Source: Rikenellaceae bacterium (GTDB lineage: Bacteria > Bacteroidota > Bacteroidia > Bacteroidales > Rikenellaceae). Taken from it: 64,000 nt of DNA. The stretch lies in assembly GCA_015059955.1 (NCBI GenBank), contig SUZK01000008.1, forward strand, positions 1 to 64,000, written 5' to 3'. A model generated the notes under the pieces. It did no database searches, had not been told where the DNA came from, and worked only from the letters and a program-made list of their open reading frames with translations. Below, piece by piece: positions 52,784-61,444 of this stretch (its first letter is position 1; each line of letters begins with the position of its first letter). Both the position numbers and the translations under genes were made by a program.

Positions 52784-54625
52784 TTAATGTTGCTTGTCTT
52801 TAACTGCTTGTTGCTTAGCGAAGTATGCTTTTATCTTTTTTGCCTTAGCCATGCCAACAACCTCGGCTAACTCCTTCTCCGTCGCTATCTTGATGACCTC
52901 CACACTCATAAACTTGCGCAGCAGTGCTGTACGTGTCTTCTCGCCAATGCCCTCGATGTTGAGTAGCTCCGAGTCGGCAATCTCGCCGCGTCGTAGCAAG
53001 CGATGGAAGGTGATTGCAAAGCGGTGTGCCTCATCGCGAATATGGCATATCGTCTTGATGGGTCGCTTCAATCTATTAAGGTAGTGGGGATTAGGGTCAT
53101 TAGGGTAGAATACCTCCTCTATGCGCTTTGCTAATCCGATGATATTTACACGATTGAGTATGCCTAACTCACTTAGTGCAAGACATGCACTTGAGAGCTG
53201 CCCCTTGCCGCCATCGACAACGATAAGGTCGGGGAGTTTCTCGTTATCCTCCAACATTCGCTGGTAGCGACGATAGATAATCTCGTACATCGTAGCGAAG
53301 TCGTTAGCGCCCTCAACACTCTTAACCTTGAAGTGGCGATACTCCTTGTTCGATGGCTTACCGTTGCGGAACACAACGCACGAGGCTACGGGATGTGTGC
53401 CCTGGATATTCGAGTTGTCGAAGCACTCCATATGTCGTGGCTCGCGGTCGAGATTAAGCTCGGCCTTCATCTCTGCCATTAGGTCGTCGTTGTTGTGGTC
53501 GTGGCTAAACTCTTGCTTTTTGATAAGGTAGTTAGCTCGATAGTTCTCTGCATTTTTGAGTGAGAACTTCAGTAATTCGAGCTTCTCGCCACGCAGTGGT
53601 ACATGGAACTTAACATTCTCGAATATAGACGTTATAGCAGGTGTTATCTCAACCAATACTAATGGCGCTAACCCCATACCAGTATTCGCTATTACATACT
53701 GTATGGCTGATGATAATACGTCGGCCTTGTCATTGTCGATACCGAGCTCCATACGTATTGTCTGTATGGCCACCATACTGCCATTGCGAATACGTATGAA
53801 GTTGCAGAAGGCTTCGTTGTCGTCGATTATGGTGGTGAAGACGTCGCAGTCAACGATTTTCGAGCTTACGACAACCGAGCGCGATTGGTATTTATGTAGT
53901 GCGGCAAGTCGCTGTTTGTACACCTCGGCATCCTCGAAGCGCAGCTCTTGTGCGGCGTGCATCATCTCCTGTTCGAGCCAAGTATGTACGGGGCGAATGT
54001 TGCCCTTAAGTATCATGCGTACACGAGAAATCATCTCGTTGTACTCCTCACGGCTCTGCTTTCCTACGCATGGCGCCATGCACTTGTTTATGTGGTATTG
54101 CAGACATGGTTTATGTTTGCCTTGTGCTACGCTGTTTTCGGTGATGTCGACCTTGCAGATGCGTATCGTGGCGACGCTATAGATGAAATCGAGGAGTGCA
54201 CGAAGTATGCTTGCTGAACCATAGGGACCGTAGTATTCGGCACCATCGCGTTCGATGGCACGTCGTGTTACTATGCGTGGGAACGGCTCGTTGGTGATGG
54301 TTATCCAGGGGTATGTCTTATCATCCTTAAGAAGACTGTTGTAGCGAGGCTGAAGCTCTTTAATGAGTGAGTTCTCCAAGAGTAAGGCATCCTGCTCAGT
54401 GCTTACAACATGGTGGCGGATGTCGACAATCTTTCTAACCATGATGCGTATCTTGTCGCTATGATTGCGGCTCTCGACAAAGTATGACGAGACCCTCTTT
54501 TTGAGGTTCTTAGCCTTACCTACGTATATGATTGTCCCCGCCTGGTCGACAAATTGGTAGACGCCGGGGCTGTTGGGGAGCGCCGAAACCAACTCCTTAA
54601 GCTTGATATTTATGCTCTCAATCAT
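52784..54625 (-). CDS. uvrC: Excinuclease ABC subunit C
   Basis: A 613-residue nuclease that makes both cuts in nucleotide-excision repair with UvrA and UvrB. The N-terminal GIY-YIG nuclease domain (about 10-95) shows SPGVYQFVDQAGTIIYVGKAK. A UvrB-binding helix region (about 205-240), the RNase-H-like C-terminal nuclease (MECFDNSNIQGTHPVASCVVF, IVVDGGKGQLSSA) and a helix-hairpin-helix pair at the end (LNIEGIGEKTRTALLR) follow. The ATG at 54625 is chosen over 54646 because a -7 box lies between them. uvrA lies about 3 kb away on the other strand. Confidence 0.95.
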   Translation of the reverse strand: MIESINIKLKELVSALPNSPGVYQFVDQAGTIIYVGKAKNLKKRVSSYFVESRNHSDKIRIMVRKIVDIRHHVVSTEQDALLLENSLIKELQPRYNSLLKDDKTYPWITITNEPFPRIVTRRAIERDGAEYYGPYGSASILRALLDFIYSVATIRICKVDITENSVAQGKHKPCLQYHINKCMAPCVGKQSREEYNEMISRVRMILKGNIRPVHTWLEQEMMHAAQELRFEDAEVYKQRLAALHKYQSRSVVVSSKIVDCDVFTTIIDDNEAFCNFIRIRNGSMVAIQTIRMELGIDNDKADVLSSAIQYVIANTGMGLAPLVLVEITPAITSIFENVKFHVPLRGEKLELLKFSLKNAENYRANYLIKKQEFSHDHNNDDLMAEMKAELNLDREPRHMECFDNSNIQGTHPVASCVVFRNGKPSNKEYRHFKVKSVEGANDFATMYEIIYRRYQRMLEDNEKLPDLIVVDGGKGQLSSACLALSELGILNRVNIIGLAKRIEEVFYPNDPNPHYLNRLKRPIKTICHIRDEAHRFAITFHRLLRRGEIADSELLNIEGIGEKTRTALLRKFMSVEVIKIATEKELAEVVGMAKAKKIKAYFAKQQAVKDKQH

Positions 54626-54629
54626 AGTA

Positions 54630-54637
54630 CAAAGGTA
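54630..54637 (-). promoter_or_regulatory. -7 box directly before uvrC
   Basis: TACCTTTG on the minus strand ends 4 nt before the uvrC ATG at 54625, implying a leaderless or nearly leaderless mRNA. Confidence 0.5.
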
Positions 54638-54668
54638 TGAAAACAATCGGCAAATAAAAAATTTTTTG

Positions 54669-54676
54669 TATCTTTA
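54669..54676 (+). promoter_or_regulatory. -7 box of the CvfB-like operon
   Basis: TATCTTTA, one base off the consensus, 24 nt before the ATG at 54701 and divergent from the uvrC promoter. Confidence 0.4.
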
Positions 54677-54700
54677 CACGCTAAACATCTATATTGAAGT

Positions 54701-55537
54701 ATGAAAACAGGCGAAATACAAGTTCTCACCGTAGCACGTGTCTCGGACTTTGGACTCTATCTTAAGGACGAGGAGGGGGCTGAGGTGTTGCTCCCCAACC
54801 GCTTTACGCGCCTCGATATGAAGGAGGGCGACGAGGTTAAGGTCTTCGTGTACCATGACTCGGAGGATAGATTGGTGGCATCCACCGAGACCCCACTTAT
54901 TAAGGTGGGTGAGGTTGCCGCTTTGAAGGTTGTGGATAAGAGCATCCATGGAGCGTTTCTCGACTGGGGACTCTTCGGCAAGCACCTCTTCCTGCCCAAT
55001 AGAAACCAGCAGGGCGCTGTCGTACCCGGCCAGAAAAGTGTCGTTTACATGTATGTTGACGAGCGTACAGGCAGATGCGTGGCTACTAATAAGATTAAGC
55101 CTTTTATCCATAACGAGGAGCCATTGACGGTGAGCGTTGGTGATGAGGTTGATGTTTTGGTGGCCTTCGAGACACCTATTGGCTATCGTGTGGTTATCGA
55201 CAACCGCCACTGGGGTATGATCTATAAAAATCAGCTCTTCCGTCCAATCCACGTTGGCGATAGATGTCGTGGATGGATACGTAAGATTACCGAGGATATG
55301 CGTATTGACGTTAGCCTACAGCAGCAGGGTCTTGCCGAGGTTGAGACTGCGGTTGTTAAGTTGGAGGCGATGCTCAAGGAGCATGGCGGCGTACTTTCGG
55401 TTAATGACCATAGCGACCCTAAGGAGGTGGCCAAGGTTACGGGCATGAGTAAGAAGGTCTTTAAGCGTGCGCTCGGCATGTTGCTCAAGCAGGGCAAGGT
55501 GCGCCAGACGGAGCATGGTATTGAGCAGATAAAGTAG
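54701..55537 (+). CDS. CvfB-like S1 RNA-binding protein
   Basis: A 278-residue protein made of S1/OB folds and a C-terminal winged-helix-like segment, as in CvfB of Gram-positives. The first S1-like part (about 1-65) has VARVSDFGLYL and LLPNRF. A second follows (AALKVVDKSIHGAFLDWGLFGKHLFLP by pieces), a third is near 150-210, and the end has GMSKKVFKRALGMLLKQGKV. CvfB binds RNA and affects virulence-factor expression in staphylococci; the role here is unknown. It leads a rightward gene run up to uvrA. Confidence 0.85.
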   Translation: MKTGEIQVLTVARVSDFGLYLKDEEGAEVLLPNRFTRLDMKEGDEVKVFVYHDSEDRLVASTETPLIKVGEVAALKVVDKSIHGAFLDWGLFGKHLFLPNRNQQGAVVPGQKSVVYMYVDERTGRCVATNKIKPFIHNEEPLTVSVGDEVDVLVAFETPIGYRVVIDNRHWGMIYKNQLFRPIHVGDRCRGWIRKITEDMRIDVSLQQQGLAEVETAVVKLEAMLKEHGGVLSVNDHSDPKEVAKVTGMSKKVFKRALGMLLKQGKVRQTEHGIEQIK

Positions 55538-55544
55538 ATTGGAT

Positions 55545-56303
55545 ATGGGGGTGCAGACAGCAGAGAGGGTGTCACGCGAGGTGACCGACAACTATGTCTA
55601 TCAGCGTTCGCGCTTGGCATATGTCGAGGCAGCGAAGATGGTATCGGGGCGTGTGTTGGAGATTGGCACAGGTACCGGCTATGGCATTGATATCATTGCG
55701 CCCTCGTGCGCGACGTTTACCACCCTTGATAAATATTGTAGTGAGGCTATTGGCGAGTTGCCCGATAACGTGGAGTTTGTGAATGCCACGGTGCCACCTC
55801 TGCCCTTCAAGGATGAGTCGTTCGACTATGTCGTATCGTTCCAGGTGATTGAGCATATCGCTGACGACAAGGAGTTTATCCGCGAGGTACACCGCGTATT
55901 GCGCAAGGGTGGCAAGTTTATCGTTACCACGCCTAATCGCCCGATGTCGCTCACGCGCAACCCTTGGCACGTGAGAGAGTACACCTCCGAGGAGTTGTAT
56001 GTGTTGCTGATGAACTTTGCTGAGGTTGAGTGCAAGGGTGTTGTGGGCAACGAGCAGGTTATGGCCTACTACGAGAAGAACCGAGAGTCGGTGCGTCGCA
56101 TCATGCGCTTCGATATCCTGAGGATGCAGTGGTGGCTACCAGCATCGCTTTTGAAGATACCTTACGACATTATGAATCGTCGTAACCGTCGTAAACTGCA
56201 TAGCGAGAATACTGAGCTTACGGAGTCGATACGCATGGAGGATTATAGCGTTGTGGCAGTCGATGAGCGCTGCTTCGACCTCTTTTACATAGCAACAAAA
56301 TAG
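55545..56303 (+). CDS. Class I SAM-dependent methyltransferase
   Basis: A 252-residue methyltransferase of the ubiE/COQ5-like (Methyltransf_11) type. Motif I is VLEIGTGTGYGIDI, motif II FDYVVSFQVIEHI, motif III LRKGGKFIVTTPN. Substrate unknown; the C-terminal region (about 175-252) is longer than the minimal fold and basic. A TTG at 55539 keeps the frame open, but ATG at 55545 is the likely start, 7 nt after the CvfB-like stop. Confidence 0.87.
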   Translation: MGVQTAERVSREVTDNYVYQRSRLAYVEAAKMVSGRVLEIGTGTGYGIDIIAPSCATFTTLDKYCSEAIGELPDNVEFVNATVPPLPFKDESFDYVVSFQVIEHIADDKEFIREVHRVLRKGGKFIVTTPNRPMSLTRNPWHVREYTSEELYVLLMNFAEVECKGVVGNEQVMAYYEKNRESVRRIMRFDILRMQWWLPASLLKIPYDIMNRRNRRKLHSENTELTESIRMEDYSVVAVDERCFDLFYIATK

Positions 56304-56311
56304 CGCGTCAT

Positions 56312-57070
56312 ATGAGATACCGAGTGGCAATCGTACAACGCCCCATAGAGTGGCAGAACGTAGCGGCAAACCTACGCTCCATAGAGAGTATGTTGGAGGG
56401 TACGCAGTGCGATACGGTTGTTCTATCGGAGATGTTCCAGACGGGTTTTGTCACCGACCCGCGTGAGGTTGCCGATGATGGCATAACGTTAGAGTGGATG
56501 AAGCGTATGGCATCGAAGCATGATGCTGCCATCGTAGGCTCGGTGATTGTCCGCGAGGGTGACAGCTATCGCAACCGCCTCTATTTTGTGATGCCTGATG
56601 GCGGGGTAGAGTGGTACGATAAGCGTCATCTGTTCTCGATAGGTGGTGAGGGTCGTTGGTTTGAGCGTGGTAGTTGTCGCAAGGTTGTTGCGTGGCGCGG
56701 TGTGCGCTATATGTTGGAGATATGCTACGACCTGCGCTTCCCCGTGTGGAGCCGTCAGCGTGGTGACTATGATGCCATCGTATACTCGGCTTTGTGGCCA
56801 GCACCTCGTCGTGAGGTGTGGCGTACGTTGCTCAGGGCGCGTGCCATCGAGAACCAGTCCTATGTCATTGGCGTAAATCGCATCGGCGAGGAGCCATCGT
56901 TGAAGTATGCTGGTGACTCGGCCGTTGTTGACTACTATGGTCGCGATGTGGTGGATATGGCTGAGGAGTGTGGTGTGAGCGTTGTGGAGTTAGATGTCGA
57001 GGCTATGGAGGTGTTTCGTAATAAGTTTGATGTCGGGCGCGATGCCGACGACTTTAACCTGAATATATAG
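56312..57070 (+). CDS. Nitrilase-superfamily amidohydrolase (omega-amidase-like)
   Basis: A 252-residue carbon-nitrogen hydrolase with the triad Glu40 (VLSEMFQTGF), Lys104 (YDKRHLFS) and Cys138 (EICYDLRFPVW). The length and SEMFQTGF/CYDLRFP wording match the omega-amidase (Nit2/YafV) group, which hydrolyses alpha-ketoglutaramate and releases ammonia. Substrate assignment is by family resemblance. It is co-oriented with the methyltransferase gene 8 nt upstream. Confidence 0.88.
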   Translation: MRYRVAIVQRPIEWQNVAANLRSIESMLEGTQCDTVVLSEMFQTGFVTDPREVADDGITLEWMKRMASKHDAAIVGSVIVREGDSYRNRLYFVMPDGGVEWYDKRHLFSIGGEGRWFERGSCRKVVAWRGVRYMLEICYDLRFPVWSRQRGDYDAIVYSALWPAPRREVWRTLLRARAIENQSYVIGVNRIGEEPSLKYAGDSAVVDYYGRDVVDMAEECGVSVVELDVEAMEVFRNKFDVGRDADDFNLNI

Positions 57071-57075
57071 AGCTT

Positions 57076-57879
57076 ATGATGATAGATAATGAGGTTATCC
57101 TACTTCTCGTTTCGGGAGTTATTGTTGGTATTATCAACACGCTGGGTGGCGGTGGTTCGATTATAACCATGTCGCTCTTCCAGGCTATGGGTATGCCAAT
57201 AGATGTCGCGAACATCACCAACCGCATCCCTGTTGTGATGCAGAACTTCTCGGCTACGGCGTCGTTTATGCGCAAACGAATGGTCGACTTCCGCAATGGC
57301 TTCTTGCTCTCCATTCCTGCGATATTGGGTACTATTGCGGGTACGTTTGTAGCTCTCGAGGTCGATGAGATGACATTCAAGATATGTCTTAGCGTGGTCT
57401 TGGCCATCATCTTGCTATATCTCATCCTCGATAGAAACCGTCCACACCTACATAGTGGCCATGCGTTGGTTATTAAGTGGTGGCACTATGTGTTATTCTT
57501 CCTCGTGGGCTTCTATGGTGGATATATCTATATCGGTCTTGGCTTCCTAATCCTTGCCGTTACCATCTGGACCATGAACCTCGATATCATCACGGCTAAC
57601 GTCTTGAAGGGGTGTGTGATATTTATCTCGACGCCCTTTGCGCTTATCACCGTATTCGCGCTAAATCAGTTTAGCGGTGGCGACTCCATGAACATAGAGT
57701 GGTCGTCGGGTTTGTTACATGGTGCAGGTAATATCCTTGGCGCTATTTTGGCATCGCACTGGGCTGTGAGCTGGGGCGTTAAGTTCGTTAAGTGGTTTAC
57801 GCTCGTTGTTATCGTTGTTGCCTTTATCGACCTTATGGGGTGGATATCGTTGCAAGCTATGTTGTCAGGAATGTTGTAA
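57076..57879 (+). CDS. TauE/SafE-family permease
   Basis: A 267-residue membrane protein with about eight hydrophobic segments in the TauE/SafE family, thought to export sulfite, sulfoacetate or related organosulfur anions. Typical stretches are [19 protein letters not shown] near the start and [20 protein letters not shown] in the middle. The substrate is not known. It starts 5 nt after the nitrilase stop and ends 3 nt before uvrA. Confidence 0.87.
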   Translation: MMIDNEVILLLVSGVIVGIINTLGGGGSIITMSLFQAMGMPIDVANITNRIPVVMQNFSATASFMRKRMVDFRNGFLLSIPAILGTIAGTFVALEVDEMTFKICLSVVLAIILLYLILDRNRPHLHSGHALVIKWWHYVLFFLVGFYGGYIYIGLGFLILAVTIWTMNLDIITANVLKGCVIFISTPFALITVFALNQFSGGDSMNIEWSSGLLHGAGNILGAILASHWAVSWGVKFVKWFTLVVIVVAFIDLMGWISLQAMLSGML

Positions 57880-57882
57880 ACG

Positions 57883-60717
57883 ATGGCTAAGAAGGAGATA
57901 GAGATAATCGGTGCAAGGGTGCACAACCTCAAGTCGGTAGATGTCACCATCCCGCGCGATAAGCTCGTGGTAATCACGGGCCTTTCGGGGTCGGGTAAGT
58001 CGTCGTTGGCCTTTGACACGATATATGCCGAGGGCCAGCGCCGATATATGGAGACGCTGTCGGCCTATGCACGTCAGTTTGTGGGTAATATGGAGCGCCC
58101 TGATGTCGACCACATCACGGGTCTTAGTCCTGTTGTTGCCATCGAACAGAAGACAACCAACAAAAATCCACGCTCGACGGTGGGCACCGTGACCGAGATT
58201 AACGACTTCCTACGTCTGCTATATGCACGTGCCTCACGCGCCTACTCGCCCGTGACGAACGAGCCTATGGTGAAGTATAGCGACGAGCAGATATGCGACC
58301 TTATGATTGAGGGCTTTAATGGTCACCGTGTGGCATTCCTCGCCCCTGTGGTCAAGGGCCGTAAGGGTCACTACCGCGAGCTCTTCGAGAGCATGGCGCG
58401 CAAGGGTTATATCTATGCGCGCATCGATGGCGAGATACGCGAGTTTACGGCGGGCATGAAGCTCGACAGATATAAGATACACACTATCGACATGGTCATA
58501 GATAGGCTTGTCGTCGGCGATGAGCACCGCGAGCGTATGATGACATCGCTACGCGAGACCATGCGTCAGGGCAAGGGTACGATGATGCTCTACGACTACG
58601 ATACGCAGGCCATCAGATACTTCTCGCGACATCTCATGTGCCCCACTACGGGTGAGGCCTTCGAGGAACCAGCACCCCACACCTTCTCGTTCAACTCGCC
58701 TAAGGGAGCATGTCCCGAGTGTAATGGCTTGGGTGAGCGCCCAGTCTTCGATATGCGTAAGATTGTCCCCGACGACACGCTGTCGCTCAGGGAGGGTGGT
58801 ATCGAGCCCTTCGGCAAGTATCATAACAATATGCTCTTTGCGATGCTCGATGGCTTGGGTCATCGCTATGACTTCACGCTCGACGACCCCATAAGCACCA
58901 TATCGCACGAGGGCATTAATGCCATCCTCTATGGCGACTCGGAGCCGCTGATGCTCAACCTTGCCGAGTTCTCGTCGATGGGCGGTACACGCCTAATGCA
59001 GTGGTCGGGGCTCTCGGAGTGGATTATGCGCAATATCGACGAGGAGTCGAAACGCGGGCAGAAGTGGCGTGAGCAGTTCCTTGTTATGCAGCGCTGCCCA
59101 GCGTGTGGTGGCTGTCGTCTGAAACCTGAAGCGTTGCAGTTCCGCATAGGTGATAAGAGTATCGCCGACGTCTCGGCAATGTCGATAACCGAGTTTAAGG
59201 GGTGGATGGACCATATAGAGGAGCTACTTAGCGACAAGGAGCAGATTATCGCACGCGACATCATTAAGGAGATACGCGAGCGCCTCGGCTTCTTGGTGGA
59301 TGTGGGCCTTGGCTACCTCTCGTTGTCGCGCGCCTCGCGAACAATATCGGGTGGCGAGTCGCAGCGCATACGCCTCGCTACGCAGATAGGCTCGAAGCTC
59401 GTCAACGTATTGTATATCCTAGATGAGCCGAGCATAGGCCTCCATCAGCGCGATAACCAGCGCCTTATTGAGAGCCTCAAGAGCCTGCGCGATGCGGGTA
59501 ATTCGGTGATTGTCGTTGAGCACGACGAGGATATGATGCGCTCGGCAGACCACATCGTCGATGTAGGCCCTATGGCGGGTCGTCGTGGTGGCAGAATTGT
59601 GGCCGAGGGTACGTTCGATGATATTCTTGCGAGTGATAGCATCACGGCCGACTATCTGAGTGGCCGTCGCCGTATAGAGCCCCCCGCAAAGCTACGCGAG
59701 GGTAGTGGCGAGTACCTTACGTTACGTGGTGCACGTGGCAATAACCTACGTTCAGTAGACCTTAAGCTGCCACTGGGTAAGTTTGTGTGTATCACAGGTG
59801 TATCAGGCTCGGGCAAGTCATCGCTGATAAATGCCACGCTGCGACCAATACTTGCGCAGAAGCTCTACCGCTCACTGGATAAGCCTCTTGAGTACGACTC
59901 TATCGAGGGCTTGGAGCATATTGATAAGTTGGTCGTTGTCGACCAGTCGCCCATAGGTCGCACGCCACGTAGCAACCCTGCAACATATACCAACGTCTTT
60001 TCGGATATTCGCCACCTCTTCGAGCTTACGCCCGACGCGCAGATACGCGGATATAAGGCTGGCCGCTTCTCGTTTAACGTTAAGGGTGGTCGCTGCGAGG
60101 AGTGTCGCGGTGCTGGCTTCGAGACCATCGAGATGAACTTCTTGCCCGATGTCTATGTTAAGTGTCGCTCGTGTGGCGGTAACCGCTATAATCGTGAGAC
60201 ATTGGAGGTGAAGTATAAGGGTAAGAGCATCAACGATGTGCTCAATATGACTATAAATATGGCCGTAGAGTTCTTCGAGAACATCCCATCTATATATCAG
60301 AAGCTACGCGCTATACAGGAGGTGGGCCTCGGTTACTTGACACTTGGCCAGCCATGCACAACGCTGTCGGGTGGCGAGTCACAGCGCATTAAGCTCGCCA
60401 CAGAGCTTGCCAAGCGCGATACTGGCCGCACGCTCTACCTCTTGGATGAGCCTACTACTGGCCTTCACTTCGAGGATATACGCCAACTGCTGTCCGTAAT
60501 TAACCGCCTTGTGGACTGCGGTAATACGGCCGTTGTTATCGAGCATAACTTGGATGTCGTGAAGGTTGCCGACTGGATTATCGACATGGGCCCTGAGGGC
60601 GGTAAGGATGGAGGTATGATTGTTGCTGAGGGCACGCCCGACGATATTATGGCTGTCGCTGAGAGCTACACAGGTCAATATCTTGCCAGAGAAAAGTTCA
60701 AAGATGCCGGTAGGTAA
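57883..60717 (+). CDS. uvrA: Excinuclease ABC subunit A
   Basis: A 944-residue damage-recognition ATPase of nucleotide-excision repair. The first ABC half has Walker [10 protein letters not shown] near residue 30, a zinc module around [10 protein letters not shown] and CPACGGC, and signature [11 protein letters not shown]. The second half has Walker [10 protein letters not shown] near 640, the zinc module [15 protein letters not shown], a second [11 protein letters not shown] and Walker [13 protein letters not shown]. It is full length and the last gene of the rightward run; no lexA-type box was recognised. Confidence 0.96.
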   Translation: MAKKEIEIIGARVHNLKSVDVTIPRDKLVVITGLSGSGKSSLAFDTIYAEGQRRYMETLSAYARQFVGNMERPDVDHITGLSPVVAIEQKTTNKNPRSTVGTVTEINDFLRLLYARASRAYSPVTNEPMVKYSDEQICDLMIEGFNGHRVAFLAPVVKGRKGHYRELFESMARKGYIYARIDGEIREFTAGMKLDRYKIHTIDMVIDRLVVGDEHRERMMTSLRETMRQGKGTMMLYDYDTQAIRYFSRHLMCPTTGEAFEEPAPHTFSFNSPKGACPECNGLGERPVFDMRKIVPDDTLSLREGGIEPFGKYHNNMLFAMLDGLGHRYDFTLDDPISTISHEGINAILYGDSEPLMLNLAEFSSMGGTRLMQWSGLSEWIMRNIDEESKRGQKWREQFLVMQRCPACGGCRLKPEALQFRIGDKSIADVSAMSITEFKGWMDHIEELLSDKEQIIARDIIKEIRERLGFLVDVGLGYLSLSRASRTISGGESQRIRLATQIGSKLVNVLYILDEPSIGLHQRDNQRLIESLKSLRDAGNSVIVVEHDEDMMRSADHIVDVGPMAGRRGGRIVAEGTFDDILASDSITADYLSGRRRIEPPAKLREGSGEYLTLRGARGNNLRSVDLKLPLGKFVCITGVSGSGKSSLINATLRPILAQKLYRSLDKPLEYDSIEGLEHIDKLVVVDQSPIGRTPRSNPATYTNVFSDIRHLFELTPDAQIRGYKAGRFSFNVKGGRCEECRGAGFETIEMNFLPDVYVKCRSCGGNRYNRETLEVKYKGKSINDVLNMTINMAVEFFENIPSIYQKLRAIQEVGLGYLTLGQPCTTLSGGESQRIKLATELAKRDTGRTLYLLDEPTTGLHFEDIRQLLSVINRLVDCGNTAVVIEHNLDVVKVADWIIDMGPEGGKDGGMIVAEGTPDDIMAVAESYTGQYLAREKFKDAGR

Positions 60718-60789
60718 AGCCTGCTATGGCGACTGCGACCCAATACTCTTCGGGAATATAGTCTATGCGTCGTGGCTGGGGGTTGTGAG

Positions 60790-60833
60790 CCGTTCGTTCG
60801 TTCGGAAACCCTATCTTATCGAACGAACGAACG
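60790..60833 (+). repeat. 44-bp inverted repeat, left arm
   Basis: The arm holds CGTTCGTTCGTTCG and CGAACGAACGAACG around GAAACCCTATCTTAT, so it is itself a near palindrome with 4-bp tandem repeats. It is a perfect reverse complement of 61144-61187. Confidence 0.9.
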
Positions 60834-61143
60834 CTCTTTGTGAGCTTCGGGTAATCCTCAAAGTATTATCTTGGGGTATGGTGATACCCAATATGTATCA
60901 AGGTGAGTAATTATCAGAGAGAGTTGTCAGAAAGCATTCAGAGAGGCGCAAAATCTCTCTCTGATATCTATCACACTGATATATATAATTATTATTCATA
61001 CTGATACTTATTATATATATCAACATATATATATTAACATATATCATTATATGTATACTGACATATATACTGATATATGTTCACTGATATATATCAGTAT
61101 GTCCATTGATATATATATTGATATATATTGTTTAAGCGTACAG
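60834..61143. repeat. AT-rich palindromic interior between the 44-bp arms
   Basis: It contains an 11-bp stem (60913-60923 with 60955-60965) and the 16-bp palindrome ACTGATATATATCAGT (61083-61098), with many TGATATAT words from 60965 to 61130. No ORF is credible. The composition resembles bases 1-60 of the window. Confidence 0.75.
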
Positions 61144-61187
61144 CGTTCGTTCGTTCGATAAGATAGGGTTTCCGAACGAACGAACGG
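61144..61187 (-). repeat. 44-bp inverted repeat, right arm
   Basis: Exact reverse complement of 60790-60833, 310 bp away from it. Confidence 0.9.
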
Positions 61188-61198
61188 TTACGTCTAAC

Positions 61199-61282
61199 CT
61201 AATCTTCGTTCAGAAGGACATGGGTCGAAGAGTTGCTCTTGTAGCCCAGAGCTTCGGCAATCTCTTGCAGCGTCTTGCCCAT
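61199..61282 (-). pseudogene. HTH-like coding remnant
   Basis: On the minus strand 27 codons read MGKTLQEIAEALGYKSNSST and seven more residues before TAG. The TLQEIAEALGY wording resembles the recognition helices of LexA-like and other winged-HTH regulators (compare the family pattern REIAEALGL). No start or body of such a gene precedes it; an upstream in-frame TGA closes the frame within about 45 nt. It may be the 3' remnant of a regulator gene or chance similarity. Confidence 0.35.
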
Positions 61283-61342
61283 AACGGGCAACGCCCGCTG
61301 AACAGAACCATTCGGACAATAATATGTTTTTCAAAAATTTTT

Positions 61343-61402
61343 CACTGGAAATTTTGTTTATTGGAAAATATATTTTACATTTGCAAAGTTTTCCAATGGA
61401 AA
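61343..61402 (+). promoter_or_regulatory. Promoter with overlapping palindrome and TGGAAA repeats
   Basis: TTTG (61353-61356), a 19-nt spacer and TACATTTG (61376-61383) form a perfect Bacteroidetes promoter. ATTGGAAAA (61360-61368) and TTTTCCAAT (61389-61397) are inverted around the -7 box, and the word TGGAAA occurs three times between 61345 and 61402. This is the layout of a repressor operator. Confidence 0.6.
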
Positions 61403-61444
61403 GTATTTTAAAATATATTATAATAAACAAATAGTAAGTTAGTT

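Larger units (their letters stand above)
60718..61444. other. Intergenic region with inverted arms and AT-rich palindromes
   Basis: No intact gene is seen between uvrA and the persulfide enzyme gene. It contains two perfect 44-bp inverted arms (60790-60833 and 61144-61187), an AT-rich palindromic interior, a short HTH-like coding remnant on the minus strand (61199-61282), and the promoter/operator of the next gene (61343-61402). Confidence 0.8.

Noticed and set aside
60620..60910. 96-residue plus-strand frame overlapping the uvrA end
   Set aside because: It overlaps uvrA out of frame and runs through the 44-bp arm; no domain or start signal.
60834..61143. Replication origin because of AT-rich palindromes
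   Set aside because: No DnaA boxes (TTATNCACA) and no dnaA, dnaN or gidA genes nearby.
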